Of a DNA stretch of 64,000 bases, positions 17,133-28,278 are shown one piece after another. The notes below the pieces were generated by a model. The model made no database searches. It was not told the origin of the DNA and saw only the letters and a program-made list of their open reading frames with translations. The DNA is taken from contig JAAYCX010000044.1 in the NCBI GenBank assembly GCA_012729555.1, positions 1-64,000 on the forward strand, given 5' to 3'. A program made the translations under genes and the position numbers. Position 1 is the stretch's first letter. Every line of letters starts with the position of its first letter. Origin of the DNA: Acidobacteriota bacterium. Its GTDB lineage: Bacteria > Acidobacteriota > UBA6911.

Positions 17133-20100
17133 ATGAAAAGACCAAAATCCTTATCGCTGCTGGCGCCGGTGCTCGGCGTGGCCCTGTTTTCGTCCCTTCC
17201 GGCTGCGGCGGCGGAGAAGGACAACATCGCCCTGCGCCGCGCCGCCTGGCATTCGAGCGCCGCCAACGTCGACAACACCGCGCAGCTGGTCGCCGACGGC
17301 GTCCTCGGAACCCTCTCGGACGAGGTCATCGACACGGGCGGCACCTCCGCTTCCAACCCCACCTACGGGCAGATGGTCCCGGGACGGGTCGAGAGCGAGT
17401 GGATCAGCGCCGGCGGGGGGGAGGAGTGGGTCCATCTCGATCTCGGGGCCGGCGCCCGGATCGGGAAGGTCACGGTGTACTGGGGTTCGAGCTACGCGGT
17501 CGAATACGACCTCCAGGTGTCGCAGGACGCCCGCGCCTGGCAAACGGTTGCGGGCGCCCGGGGCCGGGCCGGCGGCGCGGTGGCGACGGAGATCGATGCG
17601 CGTGCCCGCTACCTGCGCGTCCTCTGCCGGACCTCCTCGGGCGGCGACTACCGGATCCGCGAGATCGAGGTCGGGGGGGAAAGCGGCCCGCCTTACCGCC
17701 TCCCGCCGCAGCCCGCCCCGGAGGAGGACGGGACGCAGCGGCTGACGGGCGGCAACTGGAGGATCGAGCGCGCATCGCTGGTGAAAGCCGACGGCGCGAC
17801 CCTCAGCGCGGCAGGGTACGACGATTCCGGCTGGCTCCCGGCCACGGTGCCCGGCACCGCCTTCGTCTCCTGGCTCCGTGCCGGCGCGGTCCCCGACCCC
17901 TATTACGACGACTGGCAGTTCCAGGCCTCCGACATCTTCTTCACCGCCGATTTCTGGTACCGAAACTCGTTCGAGATCCCGGAGGCGCAACGGGGGCGGC
18001 GGGTCTATCTCGACTTCGACGCGATCAACTGGAAGGCCGACGTCTGGCTCAACGGCCGCCGGCTCGAGAACGACCTCGCGGGGTACGCTCACTCGATCGA
18101 GGGCGCCTTCATCCGCGCCCGGTTCGACGTCACGGCGCTGGCGCGCTTCGGCGGGCCGAACTTCCTGGCGGTGCGGATCTACCGCAACCGGACCCCGGGG
18201 CTGGTCACCACCCAGGGGCTGGCCGAAGGGCCCCTCCCCAACGGGGGGGAACTCGGGCAGGACAACCCCACCCTGCACGCGGCGGTGGGGTGGGACTGGC
18301 TCCCCACGATCCGCGGCCGCGGCATCGGAATCTACAACGACGTTACCGTGACCTGCGGCGGGAGCGTGCGGCTCGAAGACGCCTGGATGGAGACCGATCT
18401 GGACATCGTCGAAACATCGGCCAACCTCTCGGCCCGCAACCTGGCGCTGGGCCGGACGGTGACGCAGCCCGCGGGACAGGGGGGGGCGGACCCCGCCCAC
18501 GTCGCCGATAACGACGAGAGCACCCAGTGGATCGGCGCGGACGTCGACGGTGCGGGTTTCACGGTGGATCTCGGGGAGGTGACGGCGATCGGCAGCCTCG
18601 AGCTGGTATGGGGGAGCGAAACCGGGGGCGCCGCCGCCTCGGCCGAGAGCCGGCATCCCGCCGAGTTCAGCGTGCAGGTGTCGGATGACGGCGCCGGCTG
18701 GAGGAATTTCGATTCCTATGCGGGGGGCGAAGTGGACACCGGCTGGTTCGGCGTCCGGCAGGCCGACCCGGCGCCCGGTACCGGGGAGCATGCGGGGTTC
18801 GACATCTCCAACGGGGTGCCGGGGCCGGTGGCGACGGTCAAGGTTTCCTTCGCCGGCAACGACGCATTCCCGGTGCGGATTCCCGTGCAGCAGAAGGCGC
18901 GCTACGTGCGCTTCACGGCAACGAAACGGAGGGAGGTGGCCGAGCAGGGGAACCGGGTGGTGCCGGTCAGGGTCAGGGAAATCCGGATCTATGCGGAAAC
19001 CGCGGCCGAAGTCGCCCAGAGCATGGTCCGCACCTACGCGCTGGACGACTCCCAGGCCGAGCTCAGCTTCCGGGCGGACGTGCACAATTACGGGCCGGAG
19101 CCGGCGGAGGTGACGCTCGAAGGCGTCATCACCCCCGGAGACGTGCGCTTTTCCCGCACGATCAGCGTCCCGGGGAACGGCCGCCGGGAAGCTGTGATCG
19201 ACGGCATTCTCCTCAACGACCCGGAGCTCTGGTGGCCTAACACCTACGGGGGGCAGCCGCTCTACACCGCCACGGTGACCGCCCGCCGGGCGGGGGGCGT
19301 CGAGGACCGGTCGAGTTTCCGGTTCGGGGTGAGGGAATTCACCTACCCCATCGACGGCAACCGGCTCACGATCTACTGCAACGGCACCCGGATCGTGGCC
19401 AAGGGGGGGAACTGGGGGATGGACGACGGCCTGAAGACCGACACGCCCCAAAAATACGACGACAAGATGCGGCTGCACGCCGAGGCCAACTTCACCATGA
19501 TCCGCAACTGGGTCGGGATGACCAACCACCGCGCCTTCTACGAGGCGGCGGACCGCTACGGCATCCTCCTCTGGGACGACTTCTGGCTGGCAAACCCGGC
19601 CGACGGCCCGAACCCGGACGACGAGAGGATGTTTCTCGACAACGCCGTCGACAAGATCCGCAAGGTCCGGCGCCACCCGTCGCTCGCCCTCTACTGCGGC
19701 CGCAACGAGGCCAACCCGCCGAAAACGCTCGACGCCGGCCTGAGGCGGCTCACCCGGGATCATGACCGCACGCGGATCTACATCCCGAACTCCGCCGCCG
19801 ACCCGGTGGGGAGCGGCGGGGGCTACGCCGTCGCGGCCATGCCCAACCGCAACGACGGGACGGGGATCCGGGAGTATTTCAACGAGGTCCCCTACGTCAC
19901 GCTCCGGAGCGAATGCGGCATCCCCAACGTGCCGAGCCTCGAAAGCATGCGCAGGTTCCTCCCCGAGGAAAAACTCTGGCCCATCAACGAATCGTGGGCG
20001 CTGCACGACTGGACCTACCACATGAACGGGCCGGCCAATACCTACATGGACGCGCTGCAGCTCTACAAGCCCGGCGGCTTCACCGTCCCCACCGACCGGG

Positions 20101-21035
20101 TCCAGGGGCAGAAGCCCGACCCGTCCGACCCCGTCTTCGCCCGCTACAGGAAGGAGATCCTCGAAATGGTGGCGGCCGCCGGGCGGGCCTACACCCTGGA
20201 GGAATTCCAGAGGATGGCCCAGATGATCAACTACGAGAACTTCAAGGGGGTGTACGAGGGGCTGACGGTGAAGCGCTCGAACGGCTTCCTGATGTGGATG
20301 AGCCAGTCCTCCTGGCCCAGCTTCATGTGGCAGACCTACGACTGGTATCTCGACACCAACGCCGGCTACTTCGGCGCCAGGGCGGCCAACCAGCCGACCC
20401 ACGCCGTCTGGGACCCGCGCGACGACGCCGTCGTGCTCTCGAACCTCTCGACGGCGGCCTATTCCGGCGTCGTCACGAGTCTCAGGGTATTCGATCTCGA
20501 CGGCCGGCCGGTGACGGATCGGGAGTGGGTCACCCCTGCGCTCGGCCCCGACGCATACGGCATCCGGCTCGGGACGGCCGATTTCTCGCAATCCCCCACC
20601 GACCTGGTCTTTATCCGGCTCTCCGTGCGGGACGGATCCGGCCGGCTGCTGGGCGACAACCTCTACTGGCACAACCGGAAGGACTACATGCGCTACGAGG
20701 GGCTCAACCGGCTGCCCGAGGTGCGCCTCCGCGCCGCGGTCTCGCCGCGCGTCACCGTCGACGAGGAAAGGGGGCGGGGGAACGTGCGCTACACCCTCAC
20801 CTTCCGGAACGACGGGCCCGCCCCGGCGGTCCAGACCCGCATCCGCACCCTGGCCGGGGAGGCGGGGCGCGACATCCTCCCCGCCTTCTACAGCGACAAC
20901 TATTTCGGGCTGATGCCGGGGGAGAGCAAGACGGTCACCGTGGAGTTCGATCCGCGCCGCCTCGGCGGGGAGCGCCCGCGCTTCCTGCTCGGCGGCTGGA
21001 ACACCCGGCCGGAGACGATCGAGCCGGTGGAATGA
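17133..21035 (+). CDS. Secreted multidomain GH2 glycosidase (exo-beta-glucosaminidase/beta-mannosidase type) with two discoidin-like domains
   Basis: 1300 residues. A signal peptide (to about AAAAE) is followed by a discoidin (F5/8 type C-like) sugar-binding domain at about 30-185, then the GH2 N-terminal jelly roll (LTGGNWRIERASLVKADG, WYRNSFEIPEAQRGRRVYLDFDAINW). A second discoidin-like domain (about 425-620, LGRTVTQPAGQGGADPAHVADNDESTQWIG) is inserted before the immunoglobulin-like domain. The TIM barrel carries acid/base E859 in CGRNEANPP and nucleophile E927 in SECGIPNVPS, the pattern of exo-beta-D-glucosaminidases and mannosidases. It probably attacks non-reducing ends of glycans in the periplasm or outside. 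An ATG three codons upstream is an alternative start. Confidence 0.9.
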   Translation: MKRPKSLSLLAPVLGVALFSSLPAAAAEKDNIALRRAAWHSSAANVDNTAQLVADGVLGTLSDEVIDTGGTSASNPTYGQMVPGRVESEWISAGGGEEWVHLDLGAGARIGKVTVYWGSSYAVEYDLQVSQDARAWQTVAGARGRAGGAVATEIDARARYLRVLCRTSSGGDYRIREIEVGGESGPPYRLPPQPAPEEDGTQRLTGGNWRIERASLVKADGATLSAAGYDDSGWLPATVPGTAFVSWLRAGAVPDPYYDDWQFQASDIFFTADFWYRNSFEIPEAQRGRRVYLDFDAINWKADVWLNGRRLENDLAGYAHSIEGAFIRARFDVTALARFGGPNFLAVRIYRNRTPGLVTTQGLAEGPLPNGGELGQDNPTLHAAVGWDWLPTIRGRGIGIYNDVTVTCGGSVRLEDAWMETDLDIVETSANLSARNLALGRTVTQPAGQGGADPAHVADNDESTQWIGADVDGAGFTVDLGEVTAIGSLELVWGSETGGAAASAESRHPAEFSVQVSDDGAGWRNFDSYAGGEVDTGWFGVRQADPAPGTGEHAGFDISNGVPGPVATVKVSFAGNDAFPVRIPVQQKARYVRFTATKRREVAEQGNRVVPVRVREIRIYAETAAEVAQSMVRTYALDDSQAELSFRADVHNYGPEPAEVTLEGVITPGDVRFSRTISVPGNGRREAVIDGILLNDPELWWPNTYGGQPLYTATVTARRAGGVEDRSSFRFGVREFTYPIDGNRLTIYCNGTRIVAKGGNWGMDDGLKTDTPQKYDDKMRLHAEANFTMIRNWVGMTNHRAFYEAADRYGILLWDDFWLANPADGPNPDDERMFLDNAVDKIRKVRRHPSLALYCGRNEANPPKTLDAGLRRLTRDHDRTRIYIPNSAADPVGSGGGYAVAAMPNRNDGTGIREYFNEVPYVTLRSECGIPNVPSLESMRRFLPEEKLWPINESWALHDWTYHMNGPANTYMDALQLYKPGGFTVPTDRVQGQKPDPSDPVFARYRKEILEMVAAAGRAYTLEEFQRMAQMINYENFKGVYEGLTVKRSNGFLMWMSQSSWPSFMWQTYDWYLDTNAGYFGARAANQPTHAVWDPRDDAVVLSNLSTAAYSGVVTSLRVFDLDGRPVTDREWVTPALGPDAYGIRLGTADFSQSPTDLVFIRLSVRDGSGRLLGDNLYWHNRKDYMRYEGLNRLPEVRLRAAVSPRVTVDEERGRGNVRYTLTFRNDGPAPAVQTRIRTLAGEAGRDILPAFYSDNYFGLMPGESKTVTVEFDPRRLGGERPRFLLGGWNTRPETIEPVE

Positions 21036-21042
21036 AAACGAT

Positions 21043-21234
21043 ATGCCCCTGGAAAAATTCCGCTCGATCGAGGAGATGAACGCGGCGCCCGTCCGCAAGA
21101 CGGCGGACGCCGCGTTCTGGCGCTTCCGGCGCCACTCGTCCCGCTACCGGCGGATCGTGCGGACGGAGCGTCCACGCGGAGTGTTCCGGTTCCGGTCGCT
21201 CCAGGAGGCACAGGCCGCCCGAAGGAACGGGTGA
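21043..21234 (+). CDS. Small basic conserved protein of unknown function
   Basis: 63 residues starting MPLEKFRSIEEMNAAPVRK and ending GVFRFRSLQEAQAARRNG. It has two similar FR(F)RS..E motifs, at the N and C termini, suggesting an internal duplication around an arginine-rich centre (FWRFRRHSSRYRRIVRTERP). I recognise the type from other bacteria, notably Acidobacteriota, but no function is known to me. It starts 8 bp after the GH2 stop in the same orientation and could be translated from the same message. Confidence 0.65.
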   Translation: MPLEKFRSIEEMNAAPVRKTADAAFWRFRRHSSRYRRIVRTERPRGVFRFRSLQEAQAARRNG

Positions 21235-21241
21235 CGGCGCG

Positions 21242-22162
21242 TCAGTGGACCGCCGGTTTCGATTGTTTGGCGAAGAAGGCGTACACCGCCGGCAGCGCCG
21301 CTTCGATGACGGGACCGTGGCTGATCCCCGGCATCTCCACGTACTCGTGCGTCAACCCGAGTTCCCGGGCCTTGGCCACCCAGCGCTGCGTGTTGGCGAC
21401 CGGCACTACTTCGTCCGCGTCCCCGTGCACGAAGAGGATGGGGGTTTCGGGGATCGCCTTCATGCTGTCCGGGTCGATGGTGAAGGCCGCGGCGGCGATC
21501 GGGGCCAGCGCCGCCCAGATCGAGGGGTATTTCACCCCGAGGTGGAGCGTTCCCGCTCCCCCCATGGAGTGTCCCATCAGGTAGATGCGCCGCTCGTCGA
21601 CCTTGAACTCCCCGCGGACGAGGTCGAGGACGTGCATCACGTCCTTCTCGCTCAGTTCGTTCAGGTTCTCCGGGTCGTCGGGATTGGAGAACATCGAAGG
21701 CTTCGGCTTCGCGGCCGCCCCTTCGGATCCCGCGGGCTTCGGCTTGGGCCCGAATCCTTTCATGGAAATGCCGTACCAGCCGCGCACGTTGTATCCCATC
21801 GGGCCCACGAGGATGTAGCCCCCCTCTTCGGCCAGTTCGAGGGCCTTCGCCCCGAACATGATCGCCGGCCCCGCGCCCAGCCCGTGCAGGGTGACGATGA
21901 GGGGGGCTTTTTCCTCCTTGCGCACCTTGGAGGAGATGAACAGCGCGTACTCCATCTTTTCGCCGGTTTCCTCGAAGAGGTAGGACCGCATCTGGACGCG
22001 CGGGTCGACCTTCATCGGCATGAAGTCCCCGCGCTTTGCGGGGGGCGCCTTGCGCGCGTCCCGGGGCGCGGACGGCTGGGAGGAAACGGGCGCGATCAGG
22101 CCGAAGCCGAGGCCGAGCGCGGCCAGGGAGAGGGTGACGACGGTTCTGCGGATAGGGTTCAT
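21242..22162 (-). CDS. Secreted alpha/beta-hydrolase (prolyl-oligopeptidase/esterase-like)
   Basis: 306 residues with a signal peptide (MNPIRRTVVTLSLAALGLGFGLIAPVSS). PLIVTLHGLG gives the oxyanion region, LMGHSMGGAG the nucleophile Ser, FVHGDADEVVP the Asp and GISHGPVI the catalytic His, so the triad is complete. An Ala/Lys/Pro-rich insert (GFGPKPKPAGSEGAAAKPK) sits before the nucleophile elbow. It probably hydrolyses a small ester in the periplasm. It is the last gene of a four-gene minus-strand operon: hydrolase, tannase-like, DUF3237, this gene. GGAGAA lies 6 bases before the ATG. Confidence 0.83.
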   Translation of the reverse strand: MNPIRRTVVTLSLAALGLGFGLIAPVSSQPSAPRDARKAPPAKRGDFMPMKVDPRVQMRSYLFEETGEKMEYALFISSKVRKEEKAPLIVTLHGLGAGPAIMFGAKALELAEEGGYILVGPMGYNVRGWYGISMKGFGPKPKPAGSEGAAAKPKPSMFSNPDDPENLNELSEKDVMHVLDLVRGEFKVDERRIYLMGHSMGGAGTLHLGVKYPSIWAALAPIAAAAFTIDPDSMKAIPETPILFVHGDADEVVPVANTQRWVAKARELGLTHEYVEMPGISHGPVIEAALPAVYAFFAKQSKPAVH

Positions 22163-22208
22163 GACGGTTCTCCAGGTGTGGTTTCGGTAGACCCCCACGG
22201 GGGGCGGT

Positions 22209-23276
22209 TCAGCGTTTCGTTTCGTAGAAGGTGAGGGCGACCCCCCCCTGTCCCATGCGGGGGCTCGAGCTCAGGTAGCGCCCCCCGTTCAGCCACGCGT
22301 AGGGGCCGTCCACCCGGACTTCGAAGGTGGGCGCCAGCCGGTTCATGGTCCCGCCGTTGCGCACCAGGATCACCTCCCCTTCCTCCGTCTGCCAGAGGTA
22401 GCGGGCATCGATGGTGGGTGGGCTGGCCAGGTTCTGGTAGTCGGCGCCGCCCGGCAGGACCTTGCCGCGGATCCTGCCGCTTACGCTCCCGCCCGTGATC
22501 GGGATGATGTTGCGCACGCGGTCGCCCGCGGGCCCCACCATCTGGGTCGGCCCGAGCGTCACGTTCTCGTCGATCAGCATCGCCCCGCGCTCCTCCTCGG
22601 GCCCAGCCTTGCGGTAGTCCCGGGGCTGGTCGGGGAGGCCCTCAGGCTTGGTCACCCGGACCGGATCCTTGTCCTGTCCCCCGGCGACGACGGCCGAGAC
22701 GTCGAAAACGGCAATCGTCATCTTTCCCGCCGCCTCGTCGACCGTTCGACGGGCGGCGTAGGTCCCCCGGTTGAGCCAGGCGTAGGCGCTGTCGTTCGGC
22801 GCCTCGAACGCGGGGACCATCCGGACGTCGCCCGGGTCCGCCGCCGTCCCCGCGCCCCACATGTAGATGTACTTCCCGTCCCCGGTGCGCAGGACGAGGA
22901 TCTCCTCGATCTCCATGCCGCCGGGGAATTCCAGCTGGAGGTCGAGCCCGCCCGGCATGACCGAGCCCCGGATCCTGGCGCCCGATACCGTCCCCCCCTC
23001 GACCACCAGTACCTTCCGCTGGCCGTAGGGCGTCCGGCCGAGGTCGTGGACCGTGCCGAGGAGCAGCTGGGCCTCCAGCACCGGCACCCCCTCTTCGGGC
23101 GCCGGGATCCCTTCGGGCATCCCGCAGGGCCAGGCCCGGTGCGGGACGAGGACCCTGTTTCTCCCCGCGCTCCGCGACCCCTCCGGGGCCGCCCCGCGCA
23201 ACGGGTGGCCGGGCAGGGCGAGGAGTGCGCCGAGCAGCGCGAGGAGGGTGACGGTGTTGCGACCGTAGACTTTCAT
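22209..23276 (-). CDS. Secreted protein with two tandem DUF3237 domains
   Basis: 355 residues. After a signal peptide (VTLLALLGALLALPGHPLRGAA) come two related halves. The second half is a clear DUF3237: LGPTQMVGPAGDRVRNIIPITGGSVSGRIRGKVLPGGADYQ then DARYLWQTEEGEVILVRNGG. The first half repeats the pattern in weaker form (LGTVHDLGRTPYGQRKVLVVEGGTVSGARIRGSVMPGGLD, EEILVLRTGDGKYIYMWG). Single-domain DUF3237 proteins are small beta-barrels of uncertain function, often close to dehydrogenases and hydrolases for aromatic or steroid compounds. The duplication and export are less usual. It sits between a hydrolase and a tannase-like gene in the operon. Confidence 0.8.
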   Translation of the reverse strand: MKVYGRNTVTLLALLGALLALPGHPLRGAAPEGSRSAGRNRVLVPHRAWPCGMPEGIPAPEEGVPVLEAQLLLGTVHDLGRTPYGQRKVLVVEGGTVSGARIRGSVMPGGLDLQLEFPGGMEIEEILVLRTGDGKYIYMWGAGTAADPGDVRMVPAFEAPNDSAYAWLNRGTYAARRTVDEAAGKMTIAVFDVSAVVAGGQDKDPVRVTKPEGLPDQPRDYRKAGPEEERGAMLIDENVTLGPTQMVGPAGDRVRNIIPITGGSVSGRIRGKVLPGGADYQNLASPPTIDARYLWQTEEGEVILVRNGGTMNRLAPTFEVRVDGPYAWLNGGRYLSSSPRMGQGGVALTFYETKR

Positions 23277-23310
23277 GACAGGACCTTTCCGGTTTCGCAC
23301 GCTTCCCTCG

Positions 23311-25062
23311 TCAGGGAGCCGTGCATGTGTAGGAGGCCGCCGCGCCCTTCGGGCCGCCGACATATTTCGGGTAGGCCGGGTAGGAGCACATCGGGAGGCT
23401 CCGCTCCCCCGCACTTACGGTCACGGCCGCAGGCGGCGTCCCCTGCTCGACCCACCGGATCAGCAGATCGAAACGGCTGAAGCCGCTGGGAATCGGGGCC
23501 GGCTCGATCGGGCGGCCGTCGCCGTCCACCGAATGGGAGGTGCCGCTCAGCCCGTGCCCCGTCTGCGGGAGCACGAAAAAGCGGGCGAAGGCATCGACCT
23601 TCTCCCTCCCCATCGCGTCGATGACCGACTGGAAATAATCGAGCTGCGCGCCGGGGGACGCCAGGGTGTCATTGGTCCCGATGGCGACGATCATCTTCCC
23701 CCCGCGCCGGAGGAAGGGCTCCAGGTTCGGGTCGGTGGAGTCGAGCGCCAGGGAGAGTTCGCGCCTCCGGGCGTCGAGGCGCCCCCCCTCGACGTAATCG
23801 AGCGGGTTGGCACCGAGGTCCTGCATCAGGAACCCCGTCACGCCCAGGGTTCCGAGATGGTTGTGGGCCGGGGCGGTTTCGGGCGCCCCTTCCTGGCCGC
23901 GAAAGCGTCGGGCGGCTACGATGCCGCTGCTCGCGGCGTCGGTGTTCGGCACCCACATCCCGAAGGATTGGACGCCATGGGCCAGGGGGGTCGCGAAGCG
24001 GTAGGGGCTGTAGACGAACTCGAGCGTGGAGATCTGGCCGTCGGTCAGGCAGGCGGCGGCGCTCGTGTCCTCGGGGTTCGGGTCGACATTGTCGGGGCAG
24101 CGCTTCGCCTTCCATGGATCGCGGCCCGGCTCGCCCCGCCTGACGTCGAAGATCGCCCGGCAGGCCATGTAGTTGTTGATGACCCCGTCGGTGAGCCCGT
24201 CCAGCCCGTCGCACTGCCGCATGAATTCCGCCCGGATCGCGTTGGTCTTGGCCGGGGTCACCCAGCGGGCCAGGGGCTTTTCCTGGATCCGGATCAGGTC
24301 GGGGGCGAGCATGAGGGTGGTGAGGCTCACGATCGGGACGTTGGCCGCCACCCCGTCATAGTCCGCGGGGTAGCGCTGGGCCACGGTCAGCGCCTCGCGC
24401 CCCCCCTGGGAGGTGCCGAAGAAGTAGTTGTAGCGTGGTTTTTTCCCGTACATCCTTTCGATCAGCACCAGGGCGGCGTCGTGCGTCTTCTTGAGCTGCA
24501 TGTAGCCCAGGTTCCGGATCGCCTCGTCGTTGAGGGCCCAGTCGTCGCCCGAACCGGCTCCCGGCGCCGTCTTGCGGCCGAACCCGAAGCTCATCTGGTG
24601 CCCCGAATCGCTGCCATAGGTGGCGAACCCCCGCCCGATCAGGGAAGGTCCCGGCCCCATGTCCACCCCGCCCAGGAGGTTGGGGATCATGCCGTTCATC
24701 CCCCCGCCCCCGAGCTGGGCCGCACGGCCGCTCCAGGAGGCGGGCAGGACCACCTGGAAATGGATCGGCCTGGCGGTGGTTTCGGTGGAAACGGGGGCCA
24801 TCGACCCGTTCACGCTGCAGTAAGCCGGGCCGGTCCCGGCCGCCTCCTTCCAGACGGGAGGGTCGAGCGTCACGGCCGAGACCGGTTCGCCGATGGCCGA
24901 GACCGGGATGGCGGAGCCGAGCCTGGCCGCCGTGCAGTCCCCGCTGCTGATTTCCTTGCCCGCCCCGGAAGCCCCGGCCTGCGCCGGGCACGGGGACGCC
25001 CCGGCGAAAAGGCCCGCCAGGACCAGAACACATCCCGCCCCTCTGCTCATTGTCCCATTCAT
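23311..25062 (-). CDS. Secreted tannase/feruloyl esterase family protein (second copy)
   Basis: 583 residues with a signal peptide (GCVLVLAGLFAGASPCPAQAG). The nucleophile motif FFGTSQGGREAL has Thr-Ser where most tannases have Cys-Ser (the first copy has CSTGG), so the usual disulfide near the active site may be absent. GSDSGHQMSFG, EAIRNLGYMQLKKTHDAA and RYPADYDGVAANVP match the family, and VLPQTGHGLSG holds the likely catalytic His. It should hydrolyse phenolic or other bulky esters outside the cytoplasm. The AAAGGAG site favours the ATG at 25062. It is preceded 28 bp upstream by an alpha/beta hydrolase and followed by DUF3237. Confidence 0.86.
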   Translation of the reverse strand: MNGTMSRGAGCVLVLAGLFAGASPCPAQAGASGAGKEISSGDCTAARLGSAIPVSAIGEPVSAVTLDPPVWKEAAGTGPAYCSVNGSMAPVSTETTARPIHFQVVLPASWSGRAAQLGGGGMNGMIPNLLGGVDMGPGPSLIGRGFATYGSDSGHQMSFGFGRKTAPGAGSGDDWALNDEAIRNLGYMQLKKTHDAALVLIERMYGKKPRYNYFFGTSQGGREALTVAQRYPADYDGVAANVPIVSLTTLMLAPDLIRIQEKPLARWVTPAKTNAIRAEFMRQCDGLDGLTDGVINNYMACRAIFDVRRGEPGRDPWKAKRCPDNVDPNPEDTSAAACLTDGQISTLEFVYSPYRFATPLAHGVQSFGMWVPNTDAASSGIVAARRFRGQEGAPETAPAHNHLGTLGVTGFLMQDLGANPLDYVEGGRLDARRRELSLALDSTDPNLEPFLRRGGKMIVAIGTNDTLASPGAQLDYFQSVIDAMGREKVDAFARFFVLPQTGHGLSGTSHSVDGDGRPIEPAPIPSGFSRFDLLIRWVEQGTPPAAVTVSAGERSLPMCSYPAYPKYVGGPKGAAASYTCTAP

Positions 25063-25090
25063 CCGCACGTCTCCTTTTTCCTTCGCCATC

Positions 25091-26065
25091 CTAGGGGATC
25101 TGTTTCTTCACGAACGTCCACTTGGCGTGGGCGCAGAGGCCGCAGTCGGGACCGGTGAACAGCTTTCCCGCCGTTTTGTTCCCCTTCAACTGCCAGTCCA
25201 GCCAGGCCGAGGCAACGCGGCCGAATTCCCCGCCGTTCGGCTCCATGTAGGTCCCCCCGTGGCCCACGTCGAGGTTGGCCATGGCCACCGGGACCTTGTC
25301 GATTTTTGCGAAATCGTCGGTCGCGTTCGGATAGGCGATATCCTTCTCGCCGCCGATGACATAGAAAACGGGGGCGTGCAGCCGCGCGAGCAGCGCCTTG
25401 TCCACCGCCGGCATCGACATCATCATCTTCGGCGCCGCTCCCGTCTTTGGCGGCGCTCCCGTCTTCGGCGCGGCTTTGGAAGCGGGCGCCTTGGGCATCC
25501 CTTCCTTCGGCGCCCCGAAGGGGGTGTTCAGGATGCCGCTGTTCATGACCAGGGTGGTGGCCACGCGCGGGTCGGGGGAGACCTCCAGGGCCTGCAGCCC
25601 GCCGCAACTCATCCCCGCCACGGCGAATTTCGCCGGGTCCACCTTGCCGGAGTATCTGCTTCCCGAGCGCCCGTTTTCGGCCGTGGCCCAGGCGAGGGCC
25701 TCCAGGAGCTGGGCCGACTTGGTGCCGCCTCCCCCCATCATTCCTTCTTTCGAGGCCGGGGCTCCTTCGCGGTAGGGGCCGATGGCGACGACCAGGTAGC
25801 CGTGGGAGGCCACTTCGACCAGGAAGGGGGCGTGCATCTGGGAGGAATTGGCGCAGCCGCCGTTACCCCAGGCCATGACGGGGAGCGGGTTCTGCGCTCC
25901 GAACGGGCCCAGGTCGGCGGGCCGGTAAATCGTGTGGCCGGGCAGCCGGGGATCGCCTTCGATGATCGCCGGGTAAGGGCCCGATCCGGCGGGGGGCGCC
26001 TGGGCGAAGGCGCCGGCGGCGAAACAAGTCAAAACAAGCAGCGAAACCAGGGTTGATCGAAACAT
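25091..26065 (-). CDS. Secreted alpha/beta-hydrolase with GMSCGG nucleophile motif
   Basis: 324 residues with a signal peptide (MFRSTLVSLLVLTCFAAGAFA). GNGGCANSS and the nucleophile elbow VAGMSCGGLQAL match dienelactone-hydrolase/chlorophyllase-like esterases; IGGEKDIAYP gives the Asp and NLDVGHGGTY the His. A low-complexity insert of about 20 residues built from APKTGAPPKTG-type repeats interrupts the fold after the nucleophile. It is the promoter-proximal gene of the four-gene minus-strand operon and faces the TetR gene across a palindromic operator, so it is probably under TetR control. Substrate unknown. Confidence 0.82.
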   Translation of the reverse strand: MFRSTLVSLLVLTCFAAGAFAQAPPAGSGPYPAIIEGDPRLPGHTIYRPADLGPFGAQNPLPVMAWGNGGCANSSQMHAPFLVEVASHGYLVVAIGPYREGAPASKEGMMGGGGTKSAQLLEALAWATAENGRSGSRYSGKVDPAKFAVAGMSCGGLQALEVSPDPRVATTLVMNSGILNTPFGAPKEGMPKAPASKAAPKTGAPPKTGAAPKMMMSMPAVDKALLARLHAPVFYVIGGEKDIAYPNATDDFAKIDKVPVAMANLDVGHGGTYMEPNGGEFGRVASAWLDWQLKGNKTAGKLFTGPDCGLCAHAKWTFVKKQIP

Positions 26066-26147
26066 CGCTTTTCCTCCTGTCCGGCTAAGGGATCGGTACG
26101 GATTTCTACTGGCTGATACGTATCCTGCGGTCCCGACGTAACAGCGA

Positions 26148-26165
26148 ATTATACACTTGTATAAT
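26148..26165. promoter_or_regulatory. Palindromic operator, probably bound by the adjacent TetR protein
   Basis: ATTATACA-CT-TGTATAAT, a perfect inverted repeat with eight-base arms and two-base centre, lying between the divergent hydrolase operon (start 26065) and the TetR gene. It contains a minus-strand TATAAT and the plus-strand TTGTAT, so a bound repressor would block both promoters. Confidence 0.75.
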
Positions 26166-26187
26166 CGGCGAACGGGTGTCTTATAAT
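26157..26187 (+). promoter_or_regulatory. Promoter of TetR-esterase operon
   Basis: TTGTAT (26157-26162), 19-base spacer and TATAAT (26182-26187). The -35 element is one arm of the palindromic operator. The spacer is longer than ideal. The leader to the TTG start is about 85 bases. Confidence 0.5.
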
Positions 26188-26277
26188 ACGGACGGGCCGC
26201 TGTATCAAGCAAAAAGCCGACAGGAGATCCTCCGGTCGTGGAGCGGCCGCGTGTTTCGGACAGCGGAGGCCGGCACC

Positions 26278-28154
<1,877 letters not shown>

Positions 28155-28205
28155 GCGCGATCGGCGGCAGGGTGGCCCCGGCCGCGCCCGGCCGGGGGGG
28201 CAGAT

Positions 28206-28251
28206 AAAAAAAGCCGGGGGGCGCGTCGCGGTCACGGCGCGCCCCCCGGCT
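28206..28251 (-). terminator. Rho-independent terminator of the methyltransferase-corrinoid operon
   Basis: On the minus strand a stem with 14-base arms (AGCCGGGGGGCGCG and its complement), a 12-base loop and then seven T residues. It begins 28 bases after the stop of the first UroD-fold methyltransferase gene. Confidence 0.85.
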
Positions 28252-28278
28252 CCCGGTCCGGGCAAGGTGGTTTCCGAT

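Noticed and set aside
17151-21098. Very long open frame (about 1315 codons) on the minus strand
   Set aside because: It is the antisense of the GH2 gene. Its translation is Pro/Arg/Val-rich without domains, a result of high GC at third positions.
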